NCBI RefSeq assembly: GCF_002224485.1
Contig: NZ_CP022463.1
Coordinates: forward strand, 1,460,817 to 1,524,816
Source: Sinomonas sp. R1AF57
GTDB taxonomy: Bacteria > Actinomycetota > Actinomycetes > Actinomycetales > Micrococcaceae
DNA length: 64,000 bases
Direction of reading: 5' to 3'
In this document: positions 1 through 8,890 of the stretch, in pieces
Layout of the letters: each line of letters begins with the position of its first letter
Numbering within the stretch: the stretch's first letter is position 1
Program-made: the position numbers and the translations under genes
Notes under the pieces: generated by a model
The model's database searches: none
The model's input: the letters and a program-made list of their open reading frames with translations, nothing else
Told to the model about the DNA's origin: nothing

Positions 1-633
1 CGCGCCAGAGCACGGCTGCTCTGGGGAGGGGCTGCGGTTCTGGCCGCCACCGCAGTGCTCGGGGCGATCTGGTGGCCGTCTGCCCCCGCCCCCCGCAGCG
101 CTTCCACCGCGTCCGTGCCCGAGGGGGCGCGGCAGGGGCCCGCAGAGGCCGCTGCCGCATGGGCGGGACTCCCGGACCAGCTGCGCCGCGGCGCGGAGTC
201 GGTGGACCCCGTCCAGGCCGTTCAGGCGCTGTCGGAGATCCGCGGGCACGCGATCGCGGCGAAGGACCGGGAGCTCCTGGCTGCGGTCAACGTGCCCGCC
301 TCCGAGACGGCGGCTGCAGACGCCGCGCTGCTGGACCGGCTCGACTCGGCGGGGCAGCGGCTCGAGGGGTTCAGCGCCCGCGTCCTGTCCGCGGCGCGGG
401 ATGCAGCCGCTCCGGTGCCCGCTGATGCGGCGGGACCCGCGGGGGGCGCCCGGGCCGCCGACGGTGACCGGGACGCCGTCGTGCGTGTCCGGGTCGTCAC
501 GAGCGGCTACACCGTGCGGGACAGCGCGGGTGCCACCGTGGGCGAGCGCGCGGCCGGCGTGGACCAGGAGCTGCGGATCGTGCTCGGGCGCGAGAAGGGA
601 CGCTGGAAGGTGGCCCGCATCCTGCCTGCCTGA
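1..633 (+). CDS. Membrane-anchored hypothetical protein, 5' end outside window
   Basis: The reading frame is open from base 1, so the start lies upstream of the window. The visible N-terminus is an Arg-rich stretch followed by a hydrophobic helix (roughly bases 16-75), then an Ala/Pro/Glu-rich extracytoplasmic region and a C-terminal part rich in beta-type residues ending ELRIVLGREKGRWKVARILPA. A type II membrane anchor with an outward-facing domain is the simplest reading. The C-terminal end resembles NTF2/SnoaL-like folds in style, but I see no diagnostic motif. It ends 85 bp before the tricorn-like protease gene. I assign no function. Confidence 0.7.
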   Translation, partial: RARARLLWGGAAVLAATAVLGAIWWPSAPAPRSASTASVPEGARQGPAEAAAAWAGLPDQLRRGAESVDPVQAVQALSEIRGHAIAAKDRELLAAVNVPASETAAADAALLDRLDSAGQRLEGFSARVLSAARDAAAPVPADAAGPAGGARAADGDRDAVVRVRVVTSGYTVRDSAGATVGERAAGVDQELRIVLGREKGRWKVARILPA

Positions 634-706
634 AGCGCCGCTGCGGCGTGCGTCACAGTGCCGTGCCGCGCTGGCAGCACGCCCTGTGGTGCCGGGGCCT
701 CCTGCC

Positions 707-718
707 TATGATCGGAGG
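707..718 (+). promoter_or_regulatory. Putative leaderless promoter -10 (TATGAT) of the tricorn-like gene
   Basis: TATGAT at 707-712 lies exactly 6 nt before the ATG at 719. This spacing puts the transcription start at or next to the start codon. The intervening CGGAGG touches the ATG and is too close to serve as a normal ribosome binding site. No convincing -35 is visible. Confidence 0.45.
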
Positions 719-3700
719 ATGACTGGCTCCAGCTACTTCCGCTATCCCCATGTGCACGGGGACCTCGTGGCCTTTGTCGCCGAGGATGACGTCTGGCTCG
801 CTCCCGTCGCCGGGGGCCGCGCGTGGCGGCTGTCCGCCCTGCGGCTGCCGGCACGGAACCCCCGCTTCACGCCCGACGGCACCAAGGTCGTCTGGACCGT
901 CGTGCAGGGGAGCGCGCCCGAGGTCGTGTCCGCGGACGTGGACGGCGGCGGGTTCCGGCAGCTGAGCTGGTTCGGGCACTCCACGACCAGGGTGCGCGGC
1001 TTCGACCCGTCTGGGCGGGTCATCGTCACAAGCGCCCACAACCAGCCCGACGCGCGCCACACCCACGCCTACACCATGCCGGTCGAGGGCGGATGGCTCG
1101 AGGAGCTCCCGTACGGGCCGGTCGACTCGGTGGCATTCGGACCCAGCATCGGCGACGAGAGGCCGGTCGTCGTCAGCAGCGTCCTGACGCGCGACCCGGC
1201 CTCCTGGAAGCGCTACCGGGGAGGCGCCGCCGGCAAACTCTGGATCGACCCCGACGGTGGCGGGGAGTTCCGGCGGCTCGTCCCCGAGCTCGACGGCAAC
1301 CTCTGTGACCCCCTCTGGGTGGGAGGCCGGATCGCGTTCCTCTCCGACCATGAGGGCGTGGGCAACCTCTACTCGGTGGACCGCTCCGGACACGACCTGC
1401 GCCGCCACACCGACTCGGACCGCTTCTACGTCCGGCACGCGAGCACCGACGGCGTCCGCATCGCCTTCGAGTCGGCGGGTGAGCTCTGGCTCCTGGACTC
1501 GCTCGACGCCGAGCCCCGCCGCCTCGACATCGCACTCGCGTCCGCCTCGACTTCTCGGCGCTCCGTGCCGCTCGCCGTCGCGCGTCACCTCGGCGACGTC
1601 GTCCCAACGCCGGACGGGCGGGCGAGCGTCGTCGAGTCGCACGGGACGGTGCACTGGCTGACCCATCGGGACGGCCCCTCGCGTGTCGTCGAGGCCACGC
1701 CCGGCGTTCGGGCGCGGCTGGCCCGGCCACTCGGGGCGGACTCGGTGGTGTTCATCGCCGACCACGAGGGGGAGGAGGGCCTCTTCATCAAGCGGCTCTC
1801 CGGCGCCGAGGAGGCTGCTCTCGCGGCAGCGGGCCGCGCAGCGGCCCGTACCGAGGAAGGTACTGGGGCCGCTGCGACCGCCTCCGACGACGGTCTTCCC
1901 CGCCCGGTCTCGGCGTTCAGCGGGGCTCCCGCGGACGAGCGGCCCGGCTCCGGCGTACAGGGCCAGACCTATGGGCTCTCCGAAGACAGCCGGCCGGAGC
2001 CCCTGCCGGCATCGGCAGTGTCGCGGACCCGCCCGCCGCGCTCGTACGTGGTCCCCGGCCGCCGCACCGTGCCTGTCGACGTCGAGGCCGAGGCGGACAC
2101 GCTGCCGCGCCTGCGCCGCGTCGCCCTGCCGAGCGCGAGCCGGGTCGCGGAGCTCCTCCCCAGTCCCGACGCCCGATTCGTCGCGGCGGGCACGGCCTTC
2201 GGCGAGGTCCATCTGGTCGATGTGGAGGCCGGCACGGCGACGACCCTGAGCACGGTGAACGAGGGCAGCATCGGGCAGCTCGCCTGGAGCCCCGACTCCC
2301 GCTGGCTCGCCTGGAGTGAGCCCGTGACGGCGTTCGGCTCGCGCTCGAGGATCCGCCTCGCCGAAGTGGGCACCGGCCGTGTGGCCGACGTGACCGACGG
2401 CCGCTTCTGGGACGCCTCCCCGGCGTTCACTCCGGACGGGAAGTACCTCGCGTTCCTCTCCGGCCGCAGCTTCGACCCCGTCTACGACGGCCACTCGTTC
2501 GACCTGTCCTTCCCGAGCCCCATCAAGCCGTACATCCTCCCGCTCGAGGCCACGGCTGCGAGCCCCTTCGGGCCCCGCGTGGCCGACTTCGCCGCGTCGG
2601 GCCCCGCCTCGGCGGACGGCGCGGACGACGCCGGGGCCAGCCGCGCGCCGTCGTCCTCCACCTCCGGGAGCGCGAGGAGCGCGCCGTCGGTGACGGTCGA
2701 CCTCGAGGGGATCGCGCACCGCATCGTGGCCCTTCCGGTGCGGCAGGGCAACTACTCGCGCCTGACGGCAGCGAAGGACGCGCTCCTGTGGCTCTCCCAG
2801 GACCTCGTCGGGGCGACGGGCGACGGCAAGGCCAAGCCGGGCGATAAGGACACCCCGCCCACGCTGCAGCGACTCGACCTGGTCACGGGAGCAGAGACGA
2901 CCCTCGTCGGAGCTCTGGACAGCTACCGGATCAGCGGGGACGGCAGCCGGGTCGTCTACATCCGGGACCGTGCAGTCCACTGCGTCCCGAGCGACCGTCC
3001 CGCCGAGGACGGCCACGGGGACCACATCACGGTGGAACTGGACCGCATCCGCGTCCGCCTCGACCCGGTGTCCGTGTGGGGGCAGGCGTTCGAGGAGGCC
3101 TGGCGGCTCCAGCGCGACTTCTTCTGGACCGCGGACATGGCCGGCGCCGACTGGGAGGAGGTCCACGACCGGTACCGCCCGCTCGTGGAGCGCCTCGGCT
3201 CCCACGACGACCTCGTGGACCTCCTGTGGGAGATGCACGGCGAGCTGGGCACGTCGCACGCGTTCGTGACGCCCGCGCTCGTGACCGAAGCAGGAGCCGG
3301 CGGCCAGGGGCGTCTCGGCGGCGAGTTCGACTTCGACGGGGGCTGGGTGGTGCGGCGGGTCCTCGCGAACGAGTCCTCGGACCCGCTTGCCGCGTCCCCT
3401 CTCGCATCGCCGGGCGCGGGCGTCCGCGCGGGCGACCGCCTCCTCGAGATCGACGGCGTGCCGCTCTCAGCCGAGTTCGGTCCGGCGCTGGCGCTCGCGG
3501 GCGCGGCCGGGAAGACCGTCGAGCTGACCATGCTCAACGGTCCCGCCCACGGCGACGCGGCCGGCATGAGCCGGCGGATCGCCGTCGTGCCCATCCGCGA
3601 CGAGGAGCGGCTGCGCTACCAGGACTGGGTCCAGGCGAACCGGAGGCTCGTGCGGGAGGCCTCCGACGGCCGGTTCGGCTACCTCCATGTCCCCGACATG

Positions 3701-4342
3701 GGCGCGCGGGGCTGGGCACAGCTGCACCGGGACCTCGACACCGAGACCGCGCTCGACGCCCTCGTGGTCGACGTGCGGAGGAACCGCGGCGGCCACACGT
3801 CGCAGCTCGTGGCCGAGCTGATCGGGCGTCGGGTCACGGGCTGGAGCATGCCACGCGGCGAGCAGCCGCGCACCTACCCGCGCCATGCGCCGCGCGGCCC
3901 CGTCGTGATCCTGGCCGACGAGTTCGCCGGGTCCGACGGCGACATCATCACGCAGGTGAGCAAGCTGCGGGGGATTGGCCCCGTCGTCGGCACCCGGACA
4001 TGGGGCGGCGTCGTCGGGATCGACAACCGCTTCAAGCTCGCCGACGGCACGTCGGTGGCGCAGCCACGCTACGCGACCTGGTTCGAAGGCGGGATCGGGT
4101 GGGACGTCGAGAACTACGGCGTGGACCCGGACATCGAGGTCCCGTACCCTCCGCATGCGTATGCGGCGGGCATCGACCCGCAGCTTGAGCACGGCATCGG
4201 AGTGCTCAAGGAGATGCTTGTGGAGATCCCCACCCAGCGCCCGCCCGCGCGCCGGGGCTACCGGTCCGTGCGGCCCGCGCCGCTGCCCCCGCGTCCTCAG
4301 GACCTGGCCGACGCCGAGGCGGTTCCGGCGTACGAGGGCTGA
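719..4342 (+). CDS. Tricorn protease-like S41 family serine peptidase
   Basis: The 1207-residue product has the tricorn layout. Two beta-propeller regions (about 1-340 and 450-770) are separated by a low-complexity Ala/Ser/Arg-rich insert. They are followed by a helical C1 region, a PDZ-like domain (about 870-960) and the C2 peptidase core. Candidate catalytic residues are Ser846-His847 in GTSHAF, Ser1072 in AGSDGD and Glu1131 in VENYGVDPD, matching the Ser/His/Ser/Glu arrangement known for Thermoplasma tricorn. Tricorn cuts short peptides released by the proteasome or other proteases and acts in the cytoplasm; there is no signal peptide here. The ATG at 719 is chosen because the propeller begins there and the TATGAT box sits 6 nt upstream. 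The length slightly exceeds the archaeal enzyme because of the linker. Confidence 0.9.
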   Translation: MTGSSYFRYPHVHGDLVAFVAEDDVWLAPVAGGRAWRLSALRLPARNPRFTPDGTKVVWTVVQGSAPEVVSADVDGGGFRQLSWFGHSTTRVRGFDPSGRVIVTSAHNQPDARHTHAYTMPVEGGWLEELPYGPVDSVAFGPSIGDERPVVVSSVLTRDPASWKRYRGGAAGKLWIDPDGGGEFRRLVPELDGNLCDPLWVGGRIAFLSDHEGVGNLYSVDRSGHDLRRHTDSDRFYVRHASTDGVRIAFESAGELWLLDSLDAEPRRLDIALASASTSRRSVPLAVARHLGDVVPTPDGRASVVESHGTVHWLTHRDGPSRVVEATPGVRARLARPLGADSVVFIADHEGEEGLFIKRLSGAEEAALAAAGRAAARTEEGTGAAATASDDGLPRPVSAFSGAPADERPGSGVQGQTYGLSEDSRPEPLPASAVSRTRPPRSYVVPGRRTVPVDVEAEADTLPRLRRVALPSASRVAELLPSPDARFVAAGTAFGEVHLVDVEAGTATTLSTVNEGSIGQLAWSPDSRWLAWSEPVTAFGSRSRIRLAEVGTGRVADVTDGRFWDASPAFTPDGKYLAFLSGRSFDPVYDGHSFDLSFPSPIKPYILPLEATAASPFGPRVADFAASGPASADGADDAGASRAPSSSTSGSARSAPSVTVDLEGIAHRIVALPVRQGNYSRLTAAKDALLWLSQDLVGATGDGKAKPGDKDTPPTLQRLDLVTGAETTLVGALDSYRISGDGSRVVYIRDRAVHCVPSDRPAEDGHGDHITVELDRIRVRLDPVSVWGQAFEEAWRLQRDFFWTADMAGADWEEVHDRYRPLVERLGSHDDLVDLLWEMHGELGTSHAFVTPALVTEAGAGGQGRLGGEFDFDGGWVVRRVLANESSDPLAASPLASPGAGVRAGDRLLEIDGVPLSAEFGPALALAGAAGKTVELTMLNGPAHGDAAGMSRRIAVVPIRDEERLRYQDWVQANRRLVREASDGRFGYLHVPDMGARGWAQLHRDLDTETALDALVVDVRRNRGGHTSQLVAELIGRRVTGWSMPRGEQPRTYPRHAPRGPVVILADEFAGSDGDIITQVSKLRGIGPVVGTRTWGGVVGIDNRFKLADGTSVAQPRYATWFEGGIGWDVENYGVDPDIEVPYPPHAYAAGIDPQLEHGIGVLKEMLVEIPTQRPPARRGYRSVRPAPLPPRPQDLADAEAVPAYEG

Positions 4343-4355
4343 GGCGCCGCCAGCA

Positions 4356-4394
4356 CGAGAAGGCCCCCTCCCGTTGCGGGAGGGGGCCTTCTCG
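4356..4394. terminator. Bidirectional intrinsic terminator between tricorn gene and osmC
   Basis: A perfect 18-bp GC-rich stem with a 3-nt loop (TTG) lies between the convergent ends of the tricorn-like gene (4342) and osmC (4412). There is no long T-run, which is usual in high-GC actinobacteria. Confidence 0.85.
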
Positions 4395-4411
4395 CACTCT
4401 GGCTCGCGGGA

Positions 4412-4837
4412 TCAGGACTCGAGCGTCGCCGAGAGCGTGATCGGGATGGAGAGGGCCTGGCTCACCGGGCAGCCGGCCTTCGCCTTCTCGGCGATCTGCT
4501 GGAACTCGTCCTCGGAGATGCCGGGGATCCTGGCGGTCAGGGTCAGGTTGCTGCCTGTGACGCCCTTGCCGGGCTCGAAGCCGACCTCGGACTTCGTCTC
4601 GATGCGCTCAGCCTTGTAGCCGGCGCTGTCGAGCTCGTTGCTGAACGCCATCGAGAAGCAGGCCGAGTGGGCGGCCGCAATGAGCTCCTCGGGGCTGGTC
4701 TTGCCGTTGGCCTCCTCGCTGCGGGCCTTCCAAGTGACGTCGTACGTGCCGAGACCCGACGTGTCGAATGTGGTCTGGCCGGCGCCCTCGAAGAGGTTCC
4801 CCTGCCAGACGGTGTGGGCGGTGCGGATGGTGGCCAT
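4412..4837 (-). CDS. osmC: OsmC family peroxiredoxin
   Basis: The 141-residue protein has the OsmC/Ohr fold signature. It carries two conserved cysteines, Cys60 in AHSACFSMAF and Cys123 in AGCPVSQ, which form the redox pair that reduces organic hydroperoxides. The TSPEELIAAAHSACF segment is typical of the OsmC branch rather than Ohr. The cytosolic enzyme protects against peroxide stress. AAGGAGG lies about 5 nt before the ATG. The gene stands alone, bounded downstream by a strong terminator. No peroxide regulator gene is adjacent. Confidence 0.93.
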   Translation of the reverse strand: MATIRTAHTVWQGNLFEGAGQTTFDTSGLGTYDVTWKARSEEANGKTSPEELIAAAHSACFSMAFSNELDSAGYKAERIETKSEVGFEPGKGVTGSNLTLTARIPGISEDEFQQIAEKAKAGCPVSQALSIPITLSATLES

Positions 4838-4916
4838 GCGTCCTCCTTGAGTTCGTGGTCAATGCGCTCCGACGCCGTGCAGGACGGCGCCGTCCACGAC
4901 CATCCTAGGCACAGGA

Positions 4917-4956
4917 CAGGCCCGCTGGCCGGGCATGACGCCGGCGGGCGGGCCTG
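4917..4956 (-). terminator. Hairpin downstream of the small membrane protein gene
   Basis: The arms CAGGCCCGC and GCGGGCCTG enclose a partly paired inner segment, 16 nt beyond the stop of the leftward gene at 4972-5340. It is a plausible intrinsic terminator without a T-run. Confidence 0.5.
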
Positions 4957-4971
4957 CGGGACGGGAGCGGA

Positions 4972-5340
4972 CTACTTCCAGAGCGTGGCGATCGCGACGT
5001 TGAGGAGCGCGAGGCCTCCCACCGAGTGCGCGAGGCCGGGCGCCACGGCGGCCCCGGACTTCCGCTGGCGGTTGCCCACGAACGCGAGGGCCCCGATCAC
5101 GACGGCGACCACGAACTTGGTGATGAGCTTGGGGTAGTTCGGGTTCGCGAAGTCCTCGTCGGTCTGCCCGAGCACGGGGATGAGGCCCATGAGGATGATG
5201 CCCGTGACGAGCTGGGTCATCGCACCGTCGAACTGTCGGGGGCCGACGGTCGGCTGCTTCATGTTGGCGATCCAGGGGCCGAGGATCATTGCCGCACCGA
5301 CGATGTGGAGGAAGACGACGATGTTGTAGACGACAGACAT
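4972..5340 (-). CDS. Small four-helix integral membrane protein
   Basis: The 122-residue protein has four hydrophobic stretches, at about residues 5-24, 42-60, 72-91 and 103-120. Its first helix carries a His (FLHIVGAAMILGPW), an arrangement seen in small membrane proteins of the DUF2269/CopD-like type, some of which bind haem. I cannot confirm that assignment. It is transcribed alone, between a terminator-like hairpin downstream and the sucB terminator upstream. The start is set by a TAGACT box 6 nt before the ATG; there is no Shine-Dalgarno sequence. Confidence 0.75.
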   Translation of the reverse strand: MSVVYNIVVFLHIVGAAMILGPWIANMKQPTVGPRQFDGAMTQLVTGIILMGLIPVLGQTDEDFANPNYPKLITKFVVAVVIGALAFVGNRQRKSGAAVAPGLAHSVGGLALLNVAIATLWK

Positions 5341-5352
5341 GCCCCGAGTCTA
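5341..5352 (-). promoter_or_regulatory. Putative leaderless promoter -10 (TAGACT)
   Basis: On the minus strand TAGACT (plus-strand 5347-5352) lies 6 nt from the ATG at 5340, and no ribosome binding site is present. This suggests a leaderless transcript for the small membrane protein. Confidence 0.5.
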
Positions 5353-5415
5353 TCGGCGCGTGGCGGGCCGACAGGACCTGAGCGGCCGGCGGCGGAGTCC
5401 CAACTGGATAACGAT

Positions 5416-5459
5416 GCAGGACGGCGCCCCACCACGGTCGTGGCGGGGCGCCGTCCTGC
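5416..5459 (-). terminator. Strong terminator hairpin downstream of sucB
   Basis: A perfect 15-bp outer stem (GCAGGACGGCGCCCC and its complement) encloses a smaller CCACG/CGTGG hairpin. It lies 13 nt beyond the sucB stop and ends the lpdA-sucB transcript. Confidence 0.8.
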
Positions 5460-5472
5460 TCAGGCGGTCCGG

Positions 5473-7239
5473 TCAGAGGCCGAGGTCGGCCTCGAACGCA
5501 CCGGCCTCGAGGCGGGCACGGAGCGTCTGGAGGAAGCGCCCGGCGTCCGCACCGTCCACGAGGCGGTGGTCGTAGGTGAGCGAGAGGTACATCATCGAGC
5601 GGATCGCGATGACGTCGTCGCCGTCGGCGTTCTGGGTGACCCACGGACGCTTCACGATCGCGCCGGTGCCCAGGATCGCCACCTGCGGCTGGTTGATGAT
5701 CGGCGTGTCGAAGAGGGCGCCGACCGAGCCGATGTTGGTGATGCTGAACGTGCCGCCCGAGAGCTCGTCCGGGCCGATCTTGTTGCTGCGCGTGCGCGAG
5801 GCGACATCGGCGATCCGGCCGGCGAGGCCCGCGAGGTTGAGGTCGCCGGCGTTGTTGATCACCGGGACAAGGAGGCCTTTGTCGGTGTCCACAGCGATCG
5901 CGAGGTGCTCCGCATTGTGGTACGTGATCTGCTGGGCTTCCTCGTCGTACTCCGCGTTGAGCTTCGGGTGCTGCTTGAGCGCTTCGGCCACCGCCTTGGC
6001 AATGAACGGCAGGAAGGTGAGCTTGACGCCGTTCTGCGCCTGGAACTGCGCCTTGGCGCGGTCGCGGAGCTTGGCGATCTTCGTCATGTCGACCTCGTGC
6101 ACCTGCGTGAGCTGCGTCGAGATGTCCAGCGACTCGCGCATCCGCCGCGCGATGACCTGGCGGATCCGCGGGGCCTTCTCCGTCGTGCCGCGCAGGCTCG
6201 AGACGGCCGGAGCCGGCTGAGCCTGTGCCGGGGCGGAGGGGGCTGCCGCCGGCGCCGCGGCGGGGGCCTGCTGGCTCGCGGCCTTCTTCGCCTCGGCCGC
6301 GTCGAGCACATCCTGCTTGCGGATTCGCCCGCCGACGCCGGTGCCGGTGAGGGTCGTGACGTCGATCCCGTGCTGGTTTGCGAGCTTGCGGACGAGCGGG
6401 GTCACATAGCCGGACTCACCGCCGGCCGGGGCTGCTGCGGGAGCAGCGGGTGCGGCCTGTGCGGGCTCAGCAGCGGGAGCAGCGGGTGCGGCCTGTGCGG
6501 GCTCAGCAGCGGGAGCCGGTGCGGCCTGCGCGGCGGGTGCGGGCTCAGCGGCCGGCTCCGGCTGCGCGGCGGGCTCGGGCTCTGCCGCCGGTGCGGGGGC
6601 GGGGGCGGACCCGGACCCGACCACGGCGAGGACAGCCCCGACCTCGGCGGTCTCGTCCTCGCCGACGCGGATCTCGAGGAGCGTGCCGGCGACCGGCGAG
6701 GGAACCTCGGTGTCCACCTTGTCCGTCGAGACCTCCAGGAGCGGCTCGTCGACCTCGACGGCGTCGCCCACGGCCTTGAGCCAGCGGGTCACGGTGCCTT
6801 CGGTGACGCTCTCGCCGAGCGCCGGAAGCGTGACCTCGTGCCCGTCGGGTGCAGCCTGGGCCACGGAAGGCTCCGCAGGCTCGGGCGCGGGCGCCTGCTC
6901 GGCGGCCGCAGCGGCGGGCTCGTCCTGCGGCTGCGCGGCCGGCTCGGGCGCTGCCGGCGCAGCCTCGGCCGCGGGTGCGGCGGAGGAGTCGCCGGACCCA
7001 CTGCCGTCACCGATGACGGCCAGAGGGGCTCCGACCTCGGCGGTCTCGTCCTCGGCCACGAGGATCTGCTCGAGGACGCCCGCGACGGGGGACGGGATCT
7101 CGGTGTCGACCTTGTCGGTGGACACCTCGACGAGCGGCTCGTCGATCTCGACCCGGTCGCCGACCTGCTTCAGCCAGCGGGTGACGGTGCCTTCGGTGAC
7201 GCTCTCACCGAGGGCTGGAAGGTTGACGGATTCAGACAT
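5473..7239 (-). CDS. sucB: Dihydrolipoamide acyl/succinyltransferase (E2) with two lipoyl domains
   Basis: This is the E2 core of a 2-oxoacid dehydrogenase complex, which moves acyl groups from E1 to CoA through lipoyl arms. The 588 residues show lipoyl domain 1 (about 1-77, Lys43 in [10 protein letters not shown]) and lipoyl domain 2 (about 134-210, Lys174 in [10 protein letters not shown]). Next come a long Ala/Pro linker, a peripheral-subunit-binding domain (about 290-326) and the catalytic domain ending in [12 protein letters not shown], with the His-x3-Asp-Gly pair. Actinobacterial SucB-named proteins usually serve pyruvate dehydrogenase and may be shared with 2-oxoglutarate dehydrogenase, so the substrate is not settled by sequence. 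AAGGAG lies 11 nt upstream. The gene follows lpdA (E3) by 51 nt and is probably co-transcribed with it. Confidence 0.93.
   Translation of the reverse strand: MSESVNLPALGESVTEGTVTRWLKQVGDRVEIDEPLVEVSTDKVDTEIPSPVAGVLEQILVAEDETAEVGAPLAVIGDGSGSGDSSAAPAAEAAPAAPEPAAQPQDEPAAAAAEQAPAPEPAEPSVAQAAPDGHEVTLPALGESVTEGTVTRWLKAVGDAVEVDEPLLEVSTDKVDTEVPSPVAGTLLEIRVGEDETAEVGAVLAVVGSGSAPAPAPAAEPEPAAQPEPAAEPAPAAQAAPAPAAEPAQAAPAAPAAEPAQAAPAAPAAAPAGGESGYVTPLVRKLANQHGIDVTTLTGTGVGGRIRKQDVLDAAEAKKAASQQAPAAAPAAAPSAPAQAQPAPAVSSLRGTTEKAPRIRQVIARRMRESLDISTQLTQVHEVDMTKIAKLRDRAKAQFQAQNGVKLTFLPFIAKAVAEALKQHPKLNAEYDEEAQQITYHNAEHLAIAVDTDKGLLVPVINNAGDLNLAGLAGRIADVASRTRSNKIGPDELSGGTFSITNIGSVGALFDTPIINQPQVAILGTGAIVKRPWVTQNADGDDVIAIRSMMYLSLTYDHRLVDGADAGRFLQTLRARLEAGAFEADLGL
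6439..6510 (-). repeat. Two perfect 36-bp tandem copies in the sucB linker
   Basis: Two identical 36-bp units (6439-6474 and 6475-6510), with the beginning of a third, encode duplicated 12-residue Ala/Pro/Glu/Gln blocks in the flexible linker between the second lipoyl domain and the E3-binding domain. The exact DNA identity points to recent slippage or unequal crossover. Confidence 0.9.
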
Positions 7240-7290
7240 GGATCCCCGTGCTCCTTAGTTCTCTGCTCTGCGAATCGTGGCGGCGGCGTG

Positions 7291-8673
7291 TCAGCCGTGC
7301 AGCGGCTTGCCGGCCAGTGCGAGGTGGGCTTCGCCGAGGGCCTCGTTCTGGGTCGGGTGCGCGTGGATGAACTGCGCCACGTCCTCCGGGTACGCCTCCC
7401 AGTTGACGATCAGCTGTGCCTCGCCGACCTGCTCGCCCATGCGGGCGCCGATCATGTGGACGCCGACGACCGGGCCTTCCTTCTGGCGGACGATCTTGAT
7501 GATGCCCGAGGTGCCGAGGATGGAGCTCTTGCCGTTGCCGGCCAGGTTGTACTCCTGGGTCTGGACCTGGTCCTCGCCGAACTTCTCCTTGGCGGCCTTC
7601 TCGGTGTAGCCGACGGTGGCGATCTCCGGGTCGCAGTACGTGACCTTCGGGATGTTGACGTCCTCGACCACGACCGGGTTGAGGCCGGCGATCTCCTCGG
7701 CGACGAAGATGCCCTGCTGGTAGCCGCGGTGCGCGAGCTGGACACCGGGGACGATGTCGCCCACGGCGTAGATGTTGCCGACGCCCGTGTGGAGGCGCTC
7801 GTTGGTGATGACGAACCCGCGGTCGATCGTGATGCCCTGCTCCTCGTAGCCGAGGTTCGCCGTGACGGGGCCGCGTCCGACGGCGACGAGGAGGAGTTCG
7901 GCCTCGAACGTCTTGCCGTCGACGAGGGTGACCTTGACGCCGTTCTCGTCCTGCTCGACGCCCTGGAAGAACGTGCCTGTGTTGAACTTGATGCCGCGCT
8001 TCTTGAAGGCGCGCTCGAGCTGCTTGACGATCGCAGCATCCTCGTTCGGGACCAGCGAGGGCAGGCCCTCGACGATGGTGACGTCGACGCCGAAGGACTT
8101 CCAGACCGAGGCGAACTCCACGCCGATCACGCCGCCGCCGAGGACGATCACGCTCTTGGGGATGTAGTCCATCTCGAGCGCCTGGTCCGAGGTGATGACC
8201 CGGCCGCCGATCTCGAGGCCGGGGAGGCTCCGGGAGTAGGAGCCGGTGGCGAGGACGATGTTCCTGCCCTTGTATGCCGTGCCGTTGACCGTGACGGTGT
8301 CCGGACCCGTCAGCCGGCCCTCGCCCTCGATGACCGTGATGCCCTTGGTCTTGATGAGCCCGGTGAGGCCCTTGAACTTCCCGGCAACGACGCCGTTCTT
8401 GTAGGCGTTGACCGCCGTCATGTCGATGCTCTCGAGCGAGACGTTCACGCCGTACTTCGCGGAGTCCCGGGCGTGGTCGGCGAGTTCGGCCGAGTGCAGG
8501 AGCGCCTTGGTGGGGATGCAGCCGTTGTGGAGGCAGGTGCCCCCGAGCTTGCCCTTCTCCACGAGTCCGACGCTCAGGCCGAACTGGACGGCGCGCAGAG
8601 CGGTCGCGTACCCGCCGCTTCCGCCGCCGAGAACCAAGATGTCGAATTCCTGCGCAGTTGCCTGGTCGGCCAC
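7291..8673 (-). CDS. lpdA: Dihydrolipoyl dehydrogenase (E3)
   Basis: The 460-residue FAD flavoenzyme reoxidises dihydrolipoamide and passes electrons to NAD+. Visible features are the N-terminal FAD site LGGGSGGYATALRA, the redox disulfide Cys47/Cys52 in GGTCLHNGCIPTK, the NAD-binding GGGVIGVEFA and the C-terminal HAHPTQNEALGEA with the active-site His-Glu pair. The start is GTG at 8673, with GAGGGAG about 9 nt upstream. An in-frame ATG further upstream (8745) would add 24 residues unlike the family. It leads the lpdA-sucB operon. The 217-nt region upstream, up to the pepA end, is AT-richer (around 8760-8790) and probably holds the promoter. Confidence 0.95.
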   Translation of the reverse strand: MADQATAQEFDILVLGGGSGGYATALRAVQFGLSVGLVEKGKLGGTCLHNGCIPTKALLHSAELADHARDSAKYGVNVSLESIDMTAVNAYKNGVVAGKFKGLTGLIKTKGITVIEGEGRLTGPDTVTVNGTAYKGRNIVLATGSYSRSLPGLEIGGRVITSDQALEMDYIPKSVIVLGGGVIGVEFASVWKSFGVDVTIVEGLPSLVPNEDAAIVKQLERAFKKRGIKFNTGTFFQGVEQDENGVKVTLVDGKTFEAELLLVAVGRGPVTANLGYEEQGITIDRGFVITNERLHTGVGNIYAVGDIVPGVQLAHRGYQQGIFVAEEIAGLNPVVVEDVNIPKVTYCDPEIATVGYTEKAAKEKFGEDQVQTQEYNLAGNGKSSILGTSGIIKIVRQKEGPVVGVHMIGARMGEQVGEAQLIVNWEAYPEDVAQFIHAHPTQNEALGEAHLALAGKPLHG

Positions 8674-8890
8674 GTGGACGCTCCCTCGCCGTTGGGGACG
8701 GCGTGTTCCGCCGTCGGTTTGACTGGTTGCCTGCGCGATCCGCACAGGCCCGGGTATCAGGGAAACCCTATATCCCCGGCTGACTATGCTCCACCTCTGC
8801 GGAACGAATGTCCCGGCCTTGTGTCAAGAGTCACGGGAACTCTAGCACTTTCGTTGAGCGGACTTTAGTTCTCATATCGTGAAATTGGAC

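Noticed and set aside
653-3259. An 868-codon open frame antisense to the tricorn-like gene
   Set aside because: It is a GC-skew shadow. The opposite strand encodes a full tricorn layout with catalytic residues, and the antisense product is rich in Arg/Gly/Val with no domain.
5026-8868. A 1280-codon plus-strand open frame opposite sucB and lpdA
   Set aside because: It is antisense to two complete, motif-rich genes and even crosses a strong terminator.
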